Below are positions 10,141 to 21,337 of a stretch of 53,643 bases of DNA, in pieces (positions within the stretch are counted from its first letter, which is position 1; each line of letters begins with the position of its first letter). A program made the translations under genes and the position numbers. Below the pieces are notes generated by a model, which had not been told where the DNA came from, searched no databases, and saw only the letters and a program-made list of their open reading frames with translations. Origin of the DNA: Pseudomonas mangrovi (GTDB lineage Bacteria > Pseudomonadota > Gammaproteobacteria > Pseudomonadales > Pseudomonadaceae); NCBI RefSeq assembly GCF_003052585.1, contig NZ_QASN01000015.1, positions 14,015-67,657 of the forward strand, given 5' to 3'.

Positions 10141-10488
10141 AGTTGACCACCGATGCCCCAGCGGTAAGCACTCTTCACAAAGCAATTTTCCGTTCAGTAA
10201 TGCCCCGTCGAAAATTATGATTTGAATGTCATCGTTTAAGTTGAGGCCGGCTGGGTTTGTTGCTCGGTCAATCATGTAATGCCCGCATTTATCGCAATTG
10301 CAAATTGAGTATTTTTGCTTATTTAGAAAATGGGTCTCGCCGTACTGGTATTCAAACCCGTATTTTGAAAATAATGCAGTTATCTCTTCTCGCAAGCGCT
10401 CAAGTTGTTCGCCTGGAATATCTTTTTCGATATCGCTTGTAGAGTACTCAGCAGTGCAGTTGAACTTTGTTATGGCGAGATTTTTCAT
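10135..10488 (-). CDS. Unknown cassette protein with zinc-ribbon-like cysteines (cassette 8)
   Basis: I do not recognise this 117-residue protein. It is soluble by appearance. Paired cysteines CNCDKCGHYM (about residues 63-72) and CEECLP (about 104-109) suggest a single zinc-binding site. The stop codon TAA lies inside the inverse core of its own attC, typical of a compact cassette. A GGAG motif precedes the ATG (minus strand). Confidence 0.75.
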   Translation of the reverse strand: MKNLAITKFNCTAEYSTSDIEKDIPGEQLERLREEITALFSKYGFEYQYGETHFLNKQKYSICNCDKCGHYMIDRATNPAGLNLNDDIQIIIFDGALLNGKLLCEECLPLGHRWSTA

Positions 10489-10504
10489 GTGCCACTCCTG
10501 AGAT

Positions 10505-10603
10505 GCATAATGCTTTTGTTATGGGGAGGCGAAACGTAGCGAGGAGCGAGTGAAGTGTAACCATCCCAGCCCTGAAGGGGCGATCACCAACTCATTGTTA
10601 TAT
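10505..10603 (-). other. attC of cassette 7 with altered core
   Basis: GTTATAT at 10597-10603 faces GCATAAT at 10505-10511, with a palindromic interior (including AGCCCTGAAGGGGCG). On the minus strand the core is ATTATGC: the G of the usual G/TT crossover has become A. The site is otherwise well formed. Confidence 0.7.
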
Positions 10604-10616
10604 GAGATGATAACCA

Positions 10617-10967
10617 TCACTTTACTGGTTTAGTTCCAACTGTTGGTGAATACATATCTTTAGCGTGTTTTATATGGCCATAAATCAGAAACGGAACCAG
10701 CCCCGCTAGAACAACAATGTAGTGAGCCCAAGTTATCGGCTTAGAAAATTCTAAAAATATCCAGGCCAAGAAAAAGTACCCTATAAATATAACGAAGAAT
10801 ACTTTGGATGAGTCGCTGGAAAATACCCATTCTTCATTCGTAAGTGTGTCTTGAATATTCTTTCCGCACTTTGGACAGAGAAAGCCAATTTTATAGCCTT
10901 CCTTGTACCCATCAATCGCCTCGATGGCAGGAAACTCTTCTTTACAGTAGAAGCATTGATAATTCAT
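10617..10967 (-). CDS. Zinc-ribbon membrane protein of unknown function (cassette 7)
   Basis: The 116-residue protein starts with a zinc-ribbon-like pair CFYCKEEF and CPKCGKN (residues about 4-37), followed by two membrane segments (about 55-75 and 82-99). The reading frame extends upstream through the attC of cassette 6, but the ATG at 10967 is the first one inside this cassette. That ATG overlaps the stop of a four-codon frame beginning in the attC core (ATG GTC TTA TGA), so translation might be coupled. Function unknown. Confidence 0.75.
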   Translation of the reverse strand: MNYQCFYCKEEFPAIEAIDGYKEGYKIGFLCPKCGKNIQDTLTNEEWVFSSDSSKVFFVIFIGYFFLAWIFLEFSKPITWAHYIVVLAGLVPFLIYGHIKHAKDMYSPTVGTKPVK

Positions 10968-10971
10968 AAGA

Positions 10972-11043
10972 CCATAACGCTCGCAACACTGGACAATTTG
11001 GAGCGAAGCGGAAAATTGTTCCGAGTGCTTGCGCTTGTTATAG
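10972..11043 (-). other. attC of cassette 6
   Basis: CCATAAC (10972-10978) and GTTATAG (11037-11043) bound a 72-base element with TCCGCTTCGCTCC-type palindromic arms. On the minus strand the core is GTTATGG. Confidence 0.75.
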
Positions 11044-11094
11044 GCGAACTGCATCATCACCGCAATTATCTCAATCCAACCAAATAGCGGACAT

Positions 11095-12189
11095 TCAGGC
11101 GTTTGCCTCTGTCCAGCTAATATCCATTTCTTCAAGAGCATCTAAGTACTCTTTTTTACTGATAATTCCCACGCATGCTGTTGCGCCTCTATCTTTTATT
11201 TCGTCATTGGCTAATTTCTTCGCCAATAAAATTGCTGGCATACAGGGTATGAATGGGCCATCACCACTTCGGGCTGTTAATTCAAATCGTATTGTCTTGT
11301 CCTCGCCATTCTTATCTTTCCCTGACAAGTCCATATGAAAAGCGCTGTTCGCACTCCCAAACCAATCGAATAGAAAAGACAACTTTAGAAGAGTTGGTGC
11401 TGATGACTCCAAGCTTCTTACCAGTCCGATACGCACCAACCATGACAAAGCCCATAGGCTGACATGAATAAAAGGAAGCTCTAGGCCAGCGTAAAACCGT
11501 ACTGTTTTAAGTTCTTTATACATCTTTGGAAACAGCTCTAGATCAGGAATGTTACAGTTCCCAAGCAATCTCCATCCCAGTCCAGGATATTTTCTTGATC
11601 GCAGTCCTTGCCATCCATAAATATATTTCTCTTCGCCATTAATTAGAGTTTTAAATGGCTTTCCAGTGTAGCTTAATATTGCGGCGGTGGTGGCGACACC
11701 ACGAGTTGTTTTTTGAGCTGTCGTTATACCGTAATCAAGGCTCTCTAGTGTCTTGAAATCATCTCGGTAGTGATCAATCAAGGCGGATGTGAGGCAAGGC
11801 ACAGAACTAGCTCCGCTCACAACAAGTCTATCAGCTTTCCTGGCCTTTTGATCAAGGAGGCCAATTTCAGAAACAAACTCTCGTCCATCGGCCAGATCTA
11901 TGTAATGAGCACCACAATTGATACAGGCTTCCGCGACATAATAACCCTGCGATTGAAATGGCCCTGAAGTATGAATAACAATGTTAGGCCTAAGTGCTTG
12001 CAATCGCTCTTCGAGGTTGCTGTGAATATCTATAAATGCAGCTTCTGCATTAATTTCTTGTGCTAGGGCTTCGGCCTTATCCAAAGAGCGTCCAGCAACA
12101 ATAAGATTTATATTGCTTTGCTTTGCCAAGCTCCGAGAAATAAAGCTTCCAAAATTTCCGTATCCACCAATGATAAGAACACGTTTCAA
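11095..12189 (-). CDS. Saccharopine dehydrogenase-like NAD(P)-binding protein (cassette 6)
   Basis: The 364-residue protein opens with a Rossmann motif (IIGGYGNFGSFISRSLA), has the saccharopine-dehydrogenase N-terminal layout (cofactor loop VAGRS, then the HTSGPFQSQGYYVAEAC segment) and ends with a conserved-looking GDGPFIPCMPAILLAKKL stretch. It is probably an oxidoreductase, but the substrate is unknown and lysine metabolism should not be assumed. It is the longest of the ordinary cassettes and begins 184 bases inside its cassette, leaving room for its own promoter; that leader contains the inverted repeat at 12229-12289. Confidence 0.82.
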   Translation of the reverse strand: MKRVLIIGGYGNFGSFISRSLAKQSNINLIVAGRSLDKAEALAQEINAEAAFIDIHSNLEERLQALRPNIVIHTSGPFQSQGYYVAEACINCGAHYIDLADGREFVSEIGLLDQKARKADRLVVSGASSVPCLTSALIDHYRDDFKTLESLDYGITTAQKTTRGVATTAAILSYTGKPFKTLINGEEKYIYGWQGLRSRKYPGLGWRLLGNCNIPDLELFPKMYKELKTVRFYAGLELPFIHVSLWALSWLVRIGLVRSLESSAPTLLKLSFLFDWFGSANSAFHMDLSGKDKNGEDKTIRFELTARSGDGPFIPCMPAILLAKKLANDEIKDRGATACVGIISKKEYLDALEEMDISWTEANA

Positions 12190-12228
12190 TTTTGCACCTC
12201 AAAGCGTCCTTTGTAACTATAGAGTTAT

Positions 12229-12289
12229 TAGGGTCGGAGTGACTTTTTGCAACACCATCCAAGGGGAAAATTTAATTCACTCCGTCCCT
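12229..12289. repeat. Inverted repeat in the cassette 6 leader
   Basis: Arms of about 13 bases (AGGGTCGGAGTGA and its near complement TCACTCCGTCCCT) enclose about 34 bases. The geometry resembles the long inverted repeat at 5307-5369. The non-coding stretch 12190-12518 holds this repeat and the attC at 12374 and nothing else I can support. Confidence 0.65.
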
Positions 12290-12373
12290 TTAACCCCTGT
12301 ACATTAATGCCATGTCGTAATCACCATCATATGGCGATGCACTGATTGTTGCGCGGAGATTCATGCGGATGCC

Positions 12374-12467
12374 TTCTAACGCCCGCGGTAAGCCGCGCCG
12401 GAGTGCGAAGCACGGAGGGCACCCGCAAGCGGAGCTTGTGGGCGTCGGCTTGACCAACCTGTTAGGC
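12374..12467 (-). other. attC of cassette 5
   Basis: TTCTAAC (12374-12380) and GTTAGGC (12461-12467) bound a 94-base element with paired CGCCCGCGG/CTTGTGGGCG arms. On the minus strand the core is GTTAGAA, a slight departure from GTTRRRY at the last base. Confidence 0.75.
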
Positions 12468-12518
12468 CTGGGGCGCGAAGGCACAATGTTAAGCGTGCCC
12501 CTTGGCACCGGATCGCGT

Positions 12519-13022
12519 TCATTGATCTGCGGTGAAAAGAATGAAACGACCATCTATGGACGCGCTTGCATACAATTCACGCACGCCTTGGAACCAGCCC
12601 CATGTGTATTCGAAGTCTTCTTCCGATAGATCAGCGTCGTAATTTTGCGCATTGATGTTGTTGTACAGAGCCCGAAAGGTAGCTGCGTCAATTGCCTCCA
12701 ATGCCTTTGCAATGTCTCGAACTTGCTCAGGACTTTTGAGACTGACGATGTAGTCGTCTTTGAAGTACAACCGCTTCCCACCAAGTACCGTGTGGTTAAG
12801 CGGGTAAGTTCCTCCAGTCCATGTAAGCATCCCGTCTGACAAAGCTCGATGCATTGCATCCCATGATTTGTCGCTTTCAGCAATAAAGGATCTCGGCTCT
12901 TCAAAGTACCGCGGCTCGATTTCCTCCACTAAGTACGTGATGCGAGCTTGTTCATCCTCAAATGACTGTAGTGCTTTTGCCTCCTCTTCGGTAAGTGCGA
13001 AATGAACACCGAGACAGCTCAT
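12519..13022 (-). CDS. DUF1877 (YfbM-like) family protein (cassette 5)
   Basis: The 167-residue soluble protein resembles the DUF1877/YfbM family: an N-terminal MSCLGVHFALTEEEAKAL, a DKSWDAMHRAL segment, then a compact alpha/beta part and the closing WFQGVRELYASA region. The family has no established function; it is recurrent in integron and accessory regions. GTGGAGCAAG gives a ribosome-binding site before the ATG. Confidence 0.75.
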   Translation of the reverse strand: MSCLGVHFALTEEEAKALQSFEDEQARITYLVEEIEPRYFEEPRSFIAESDKSWDAMHRALSDGMLTWTGGTYPLNHTVLGGKRLYFKDDYIVSLKSPEQVRDIAKALEAIDAATFRALYNNINAQNYDADLSEEDFEYTWGWFQGVRELYASASIDGRFILFTADQ

Positions 13023-13050
13023 GTACTTGCTCCACGTTGGATTTTGAGAG

Positions 13051-13127
13051 GCCTAACGTTTGGTTAAGGGGCCGGCTTTAGCCGGTCCCGAGTGAGCGAA
13101 GCGAACGACTTGAACCAGTAGTTAGGT
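13051..13127 (-). other. attC of cassette 4 (Pseudomonas-type family)
   Basis: GCCTAAC (13051-13057) and GTTAGGT (13121-13127) bound a 77-base element with AAGGGGCCGGCTTTAGCCGG stem arms and the GAGTGAGCGAAGCGAACG core shared with 13532. The minus-strand core is GTTAGGC, a full GTTRRRY match. Confidence 0.9.
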
Positions 13128-13128
13128 T

Positions 13129-13521
13129 TCACGAATACCTCGGTGGTAGCTCGCCGCCAGACTTGATAGCCTCAAAAACTGCATTAGGGTTTGACTGACA
13201 CCAGTAGCGGAAAAACAGAGTTCCTTTTGAGCTATTCCAGATTTGGCCCGCAGTAATATTTTGCTCTGTGATTAGTTTTGGCTCTACCCACTGTTGCGCA
13301 ACGACACCGACACAGCCTTTTCCGTAGCCTTGGGTATCTATTAGCCAAGTTGCATTTCCGCCTGCAATACTGGCTAGAGAGCAGGCTTTTTGAGCTAAAT
13401 TTAGGACTTCGGTCAAGGCTGTTTCAGCCGGAACTGAGAGAGCCGCCATATGTGACTGGCAGTCGTCACCTGCGCAGACACTATCACGGTCAACTTTTAG
13501 TTCGATTAGCGGCTCGGTCAT
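13129..13521 (-). CDS. Unknown cassette protein (cassette 4)
   Basis: A 130-residue protein with no family I recognise. It has an acidic N-terminus (LKVDRDSVCAGDDCQ), five cysteines and no signal peptide or membrane segment. The ATG lies only 10 bases after the attC core of cassette 3 with no clear ribosome-binding site, so translation may depend on upstream reading or be leader-poor. Its attC starts directly after the stop. Confidence 0.7.
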   Translation of the reverse strand: MTEPLIELKVDRDSVCAGDDCQSHMAALSVPAETALTEVLNLAQKACSLASIAGGNATWLIDTQGYGKGCVGVVAQQWVEPKLITEQNITAGQIWNSSKGTLFFRYWCQSNPNAVFEAIKSGGELPPRYS

Positions 13522-13531
13522 TTATAGTGGG

Positions 13532-13607
13532 ACCTAACGTTTGGTTAAGGGGCGGGCTTTAGCCCGTCCCAGTGAGCGAAGCGAACGGTTTGAACCAGTT
13601 GTTATGC
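13532..13607 (-). other. attC of cassette 3 (Pseudomonas-type family)
   Basis: ACCTAAC (13532-13538) and GTTATGC (13601-13607) bound a 76-base element nearly identical to the site at 13051. The inverse core supplies the TAA stop of cassette 3. The minus-strand core is GTTAGGT. Confidence 0.9.
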
Positions 13608-14213
13608 ATTGGTGAAGTCGAAATATAAGATGTTTGACCAATTCCCCAGCCCCAATGAGTAAATGGACTGCATTGGGTCATATTCTTGTTTTGGAAGTTC
13701 TGGGGTGCGACCCAGTAACCTTGCAAAGAAGCTAACTGGCTTAGGTGGCTCTGCTGGGGGCGGTAATAGAGATTGCAGCGCCAGATCTATTTCAGGCTGA
13801 AGATCTTTTATCTGCGCTAGAAGCGTTAGATTTTGTTCTTGAAGCGGAGAGTCTCCCATGTCAAAAATTTCTCCGCACTCTAAGACAAAGTATTCGCTTT
13901 TATTCTCGGGCCTGTTCAGAAACTCAAGTGCTTCAGCAATTAATGGCTGGGCGGGCGTGACCGTTATTTTTGACAGGAAAGTTTCAAGATTTTTGACACC
14001 GGAAGCGTAGTTACCTACCAGCGCTATTTCTTCTTGATTTTCCCAAACTGAAGATGGGCATGTCTTCGGATTGGATGAAAGGAGAAGCTTAAAAACGATT
14101 GGTATGTAGTAGTTCCACTCCGAGATACCAATCAATTTCCGGCCATTGTCTTTAGCATTTGGGCCTGGGATAACGTTGGTTGAATAGAGGTAGCTACGGT
14201 TGGCCACGGTCAT
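13602..14213 (-). CDS. Unknown cassette protein (cassette 3)
   Basis: The 203-residue soluble protein begins MTVANRSYLYSTNVIPG, a start shared by a group of uncharacterised bacterial proteins. It has a proline-rich segment (LLPPPAEPPKP) near residue 152 and ends in the attC inverse core. I chose the ATG at 14213, which has CGGAG before it; a longer frame to 14240 would begin inside the attC of cassette 2. No function can be assigned. Confidence 0.75.
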   Translation of the reverse strand: MTVANRSYLYSTNVIPGPNAKDNGRKLIGISEWNYYIPIVFKLLLSSNPKTCPSSVWENQEEIALVGNYASGVKNLETFLSKITVTPAQPLIAEALEFLNRPENKSEYFVLECGEIFDMGDSPLQEQNLTLLAQIKDLQPEIDLALQSLLPPPAEPPKPVSFFARLLGRTPELPKQEYDPMQSIYSLGLGNWSNILYFDFTNA

Positions 14214-14222
14214 TACTCCGAT

Positions 14223-14342
14223 GCATAACGCCAAGCTCACCGGAACATTTTACGGAGAGCATTTTTGTGAAAAAATGAAGCAACGCGGAATGCACAAAAA
14301 CGAGCGCAGTAAAATGTTTCCGAGTGCAGCTTTTTGTTATGC
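14223..14342 (-). other. attC of cassette 2 (long type)
   Basis: GCATAAC (14223-14229) and GTTATGC (14336-14342) bound a 120-base element with extended pairing (GGAACATTTTACGGAG against CAGTAAAATGTTTCCG). Length and GTTATGC core resemble Vibrio-type long attC sites. The inverse core gives the TAA stop of cassette 2. Confidence 0.85.
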
Positions 14343-14735
14343 GTCAATGAACTCTATCAATGGTTGGGATTCTGTGAGTACATTAATGCAATTATTTGTT
14401 GTAGCTACAAACCATTCAGTTATTTCGACGGCTTTACTTACGCTTAATATTCCTGGCTCGACAGCCTCCCCATTGGACCATCCACCAGATAGTATTTTGA
14501 AGACATGGTGAGGAGTGCTAAATGCTTTTGATTCCCAATAATGAATAAGATCGCCTTCATCCAGATATCGAAAACCTCTAGCATATTCAAAATACACCCT
14601 TAAGTCTCTGCGGTTTCCACTCTCATCTTTTGTGTCGATTAAAATGGTAAGGCCTTCTTTCGAATCGCTCACACTATAGATATCACTTTCGTGACGTTCA
14701 TTTGTGTGTTTTGGGCCAATCGCTTCTACTTCCAT
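14337..14735 (-). CDS. Unknown cassette protein (cassette 2)
   Basis: A 132-residue acidic, soluble protein. The central LRVYFEYARGFRYLDEGDL and later SGGWSNGEAVEPG segments look like a conserved small-domain protein, and similar proteins are seen as cassette cargo or near toxins, but I cannot name a family. Only a weak TAGG precedes the ATG. Confidence 0.72.
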   Translation of the reverse strand: MEVEAIGPKHTNERHESDIYSVSDSKEGLTILIDTKDESGNRRDLRVYFEYARGFRYLDEGDLIHYWESKAFSTPHHVFKILSGGWSNGEAVEPGILSVSKAVEITEWFVATTNNCINVLTESQPLIEFIDA

Positions 14736-14751
14736 GCTTGATACCTACAGT

Positions 14752-14833
14752 GCATAACGCCGCCAGCACAGGCCGGAGCACGCAGTGCGGAGGTCCAGCC
14801 CCGAAGGGGCGATTGTGCCTGGCCTTGTTATGT
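14752..14833 (-). other. attC of cassette 1
   Basis: GCATAAC (14752-14758) and GTTATGT (14827-14833) bound an 82-base element with strong internal palindromes (GGCCGGAGCACGCAGTGCGG; CAGCCCCGAAGGGGCG). The minus-strand core is GTTATGC. Confidence 0.85.
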
Positions 14834-14845
14834 TTTGGTCCTTGC

Positions 14846-15205
14846 TCATATGACCTCAAGTGTGCCATCGCTACGAGTAATATTGATGCTCTCGTATTGC
14901 GATACCTCTGTGTGTATGTAGAGAGCTATACCACCAGTTAACGTAATTTTTAGCACCAGTTCATTTTCATTGCTGATGCTAGTTACCTCTTTCTTAGGTA
15001 CATAGATAAGGTCTTTTGTGCTTACCCACTCACCATCAAACCAGAGCGATTTAATTCCATTTACCTCACCTTCTAGTTTATGTAGAGATTGGATCACTAC
15101 ACCTTTCTCGAAGGCAATTTGAGCATCATAGGGGCCAACCGACACAAGATTTACTTCTTGGCCAATTAACTCCTTTAAATGTGATTCATTCGGTAATTCG
15201 TACAT
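14846..15205 (-). CDS. Unknown cassette protein (cassette 1, attI-proximal)
   Basis: The 119-residue protein is predicted to be mostly beta strands (short hydrophobic/polar alternation, e.g. LVLKITLTGGIALYI) with no membrane segment. It is not assigned to a family here. As the first cassette it should be the most strongly expressed from any promoter in the attI/intI region and the most recent insertion. GAG stands just before the ATG. Confidence 0.72.
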   Translation of the reverse strand: MYELPNESHLKELIGQEVNLVSVGPYDAQIAFEKGVVIQSLHKLEGEVNGIKSLWFDGEWVSTKDLIYVPKKEVTSISNENELVLKITLTGGIALYIHTEVSQYESINITRSDGTLEVI

Positions 15206-15249
15206 ATCTCAAGAAACATAACAGTGATTAGACCGCGTGCAGTGTTAAT

Positions 15250-15310
15250 GCATAACGGTCGCGTCTATATAACTCCGGGTTTTTCCGGAGATCCATTTTT
15301 GAAAAAACCT
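15250..15310 (-). other. Probable attI site with core at 15250-15256
   Basis: On the minus strand GTTATGC (15256 to 15250) marks the attI/cassette 1 junction, about 160 bases from the intI start. A 6-base inverted repeat (CTCCGG/CCGGAG, 15273-15290) and AT-rich sequence lie on the intI side. A second core-like GTTATGT occurs at 15222-15216, inside cassette 1. The outer limit of attI is a guess. Confidence 0.65.
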
Positions 15311-15358
15311 TTCAAAACAATCACTCAGACGCAGCGATGAACGGCCGTTTGGATTCGC

Positions 15359-15405
15359 TTGACGTCTGCTTTTTGTGAATCTATTACTACTGTACATCCA
15401 TACAG
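15359..15405 (+). promoter_or_regulatory. intI promoter with LexA (SOS) box
   Basis: TTGACG (15359-15364), a 17-base spacer and TATTAC (15382-15387) form a good sigma70-type promoter for intI. CTGT-ACATCCAT-ACAG at 15390-15405 is a perfect CTGT-N8-ACAG LexA box over the likely transcription start. LexA repression of integron integrases, relieved by the SOS response, is established for Vibrio and mobile integrons. Confidence 0.87.
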
Positions 15406-15418
15406 CAAGGCAAAACAC

Positions 15419-16385
15419 ATGGACAGTGTAGTCAACCGCCCGCGTCTGCAGGAGCAGTTCCGCTCGGTGATGCGGGCTCATCATTACAGTGTGCGAACCG
15501 AAAAGAGTTACTGGTACTGGATTCGCTTCTACCTGCGCTTTCATCAAATGCGCCATCCCCTGGAACTGGGCACGACGGACGTGAATCGCTTTCTGAGCTG
15601 GCTGGCCACTGAACGGCAGGTGGCCGCGGCGACCCAAAGCCTGGCGCTCAACGCTTTGGTGTTTCTCTATGCCAGGGTACTGGAGAAGCCATTGGGCGAG
15701 CTGGGTGAGGTGATCAGGGTGCGACGGCCGCCACGCTTGCCGGTGGTGCTCACGCATGAAGAAGCACTCGGAGTCATTCAGCGCTTGCGGCCACCGCACG
15801 ATCTGCTGACCTCCTTGATGTACGGAGCGGGCTTGCGCGTGGTGGAAGCGACACGTCTGCGCATCAAGGACATCGACTTCAACCAGCAACTGATCGTGGT
15901 GCGCAATGGCAAGGGAGGGAAGGACCGTACTACCCTGCTGCCGCCGAGCCTGGCCGTTCCGTTGGCTGAGCGCATCGAGTTGATCCGTCGACGCTGGAAG
16001 GGGCGGGAAGATTTCTTTCAGACGCCGGTTTCCTTGCCCTTTGCGCTGCGCCGCAAGTATCCCGATGCCGGCAACAGCCTGGCCTGGCAGTGGCTGTTCC
16101 CCACGGCGGGGGGTCTGTCTGGACGAGGATGGTCATACGGTGCGCCACCATGTCCATGTCACCTCGATCCAGCGAGCGGTCCAGCAGGCGGTGCGCGCTT
16201 GCGGCCTGGGCAAGCCGGCCAGCTGCCACAGCTTTCGGCACACCTTCGCCACCGAGCTGCTGCGCCGTGGCAGCGATATCCGCACGGTGCAGACCCTGCT
16301 CGGGCACGCCGACGTGCGCACTACACAGATCTACACCCATGTGCTGGGCCAGGCGTTCGCGGGGGTGCGCAGTCCGCTGGGCTAG
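15419..16385 (+). pseudogene. intI: Integron integrase IntI, frameshifted
   Basis: A tyrosine recombinase of the integron class. The first frame runs from ATG 15419 through box I (GAGLRVVEATRL, R140) and the integron-specific insertion ([20 protein letters not shown]). It then loses phase at a run of six G's (16108-16113). The last third continues in the +1 frame with [13 protein letters not shown], box II ([15 protein letters not shown]) and the catalytic tyrosine in QIYTH, ending at 16385. With five G's the product would have 321 residues, a normal IntI length. As written, translation in the first frame gives a hybrid without box II. All catalytic residues are otherwise present, so the lesion is recent, phase-variable or a sequencing error. 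Confidence 0.88.
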
Positions 16386-16500
16386 CGGAATGGCTGGGGG
16401 GAGATGGGGAAGTCGGCTGGTCACGGCTGTCCTTGCCGGCGGCGAATGTCGTCCTGGGAGGGTGGAGGTTAAGCCGTCGCAAGGCCGCGCGACAAGGCAC

Positions 16501-16527
16501 AAAAAAGCCGGGCGCAAGGCCCGGCTT
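16501..16527 (-). terminator. Terminator of the acyl-CoA dehydrogenase operon
   Basis: Perfect 9-base stem (AAGCCGGGC/GCCCGGCTT) with a 5-base loop, followed on the minus strand by six T's (16506-16501). It lies about 20 bases beyond the stop of the last gene of the minus operon. Confidence 0.9.
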
Positions 16528-16548
16528 CTTCGTTGCTGGCAGGGCTGA

Positions 16549-17691
<1,143 letters not shown>

Positions 17692-17702
17692 GGTTCGACT
17701 CC

Positions 17703-18899
<1,197 letters not shown>

Positions 18900-18934
18900 A
18901 GGTTCCTCGTCCCGATCAGGCGATATCGAAGAGT

Positions 18935-18974
18935 GCCCCGTGGGGCGTTGCCGACCGCCGGCATGCCGGCGGTC
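18935..18974 (-). other. Tandem hairpins between fadB-like and dehydrogenase genes
   Basis: GCCCCGTGGGGC (18935-18946) and a perfect 22-base palindrome (18953-18974, centred on GGCATGCC) stand side by side in the 90-base gap. Neither is followed by a T run. They could stabilise or process the operon message. Confidence 0.55.
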
Positions 18975-18989
18975 GTGGTCTGGTTTGCG

Positions 18990-21092
<2,103 letters not shown>

Positions 21093-21337
21093 GGACACTC
21101 TCCGAGGGTGAATACGCGAGCCCGGATGGTTGAAAAAACACACATCCTTGGCACGACTTTATCGAGCCAAAGTAAAATATTGTTTCGCAGAGCAGAATAC
21201 AAGCGTCACTTTTAATAAAGATGTTGCGCGGGTGCCCATAAAGCTAGACCAGTTGCCGGCGCTGTCGAACCCGTGGGCGCCACGCACGTCCAAGGCATCT
21301 GCGAGAATGCCCACCGCCATTGCACAGGGGATGAAAA

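Larger units (their letters stand above)
4621..16385. mobile_element. Chromosomal integron: intI, attI and about ten cassettes
   Basis: The layout is that of a Pseudomonas chromosomal integron. intI (plus strand) is at the right, the attI core follows to its left, and cassette genes are all on the minus strand, each with an attC to its left (downstream of the gene). Read on the minus strand, attC core sites are GTTAGGT, GTTATGC and similar, fitting GTTRRRY loosely, and the inverse cores are GCATAAC-like, several supplying the stop codon of the cassette gene. Four attC sites (5135, 10078, 13051, 13532) share one sequence family; the others differ. The left limit is set at a degenerate attC-like palindrome after norD. 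Confidence 0.92.

Noticed and set aside
11095..12189. Cassette 6 as a lysine-pathway saccharopine dehydrogenase
   Set aside because: Only the NAD(P)-binding fold and general layout are shared; the family is broad and the cassette setting gives no link to lysine metabolism.
12290..12553. A possible extra small cassette gene across 12290-12553
   Set aside because: The frame runs straight through the attC at 12374-12467, so it cannot be a normal cassette gene.
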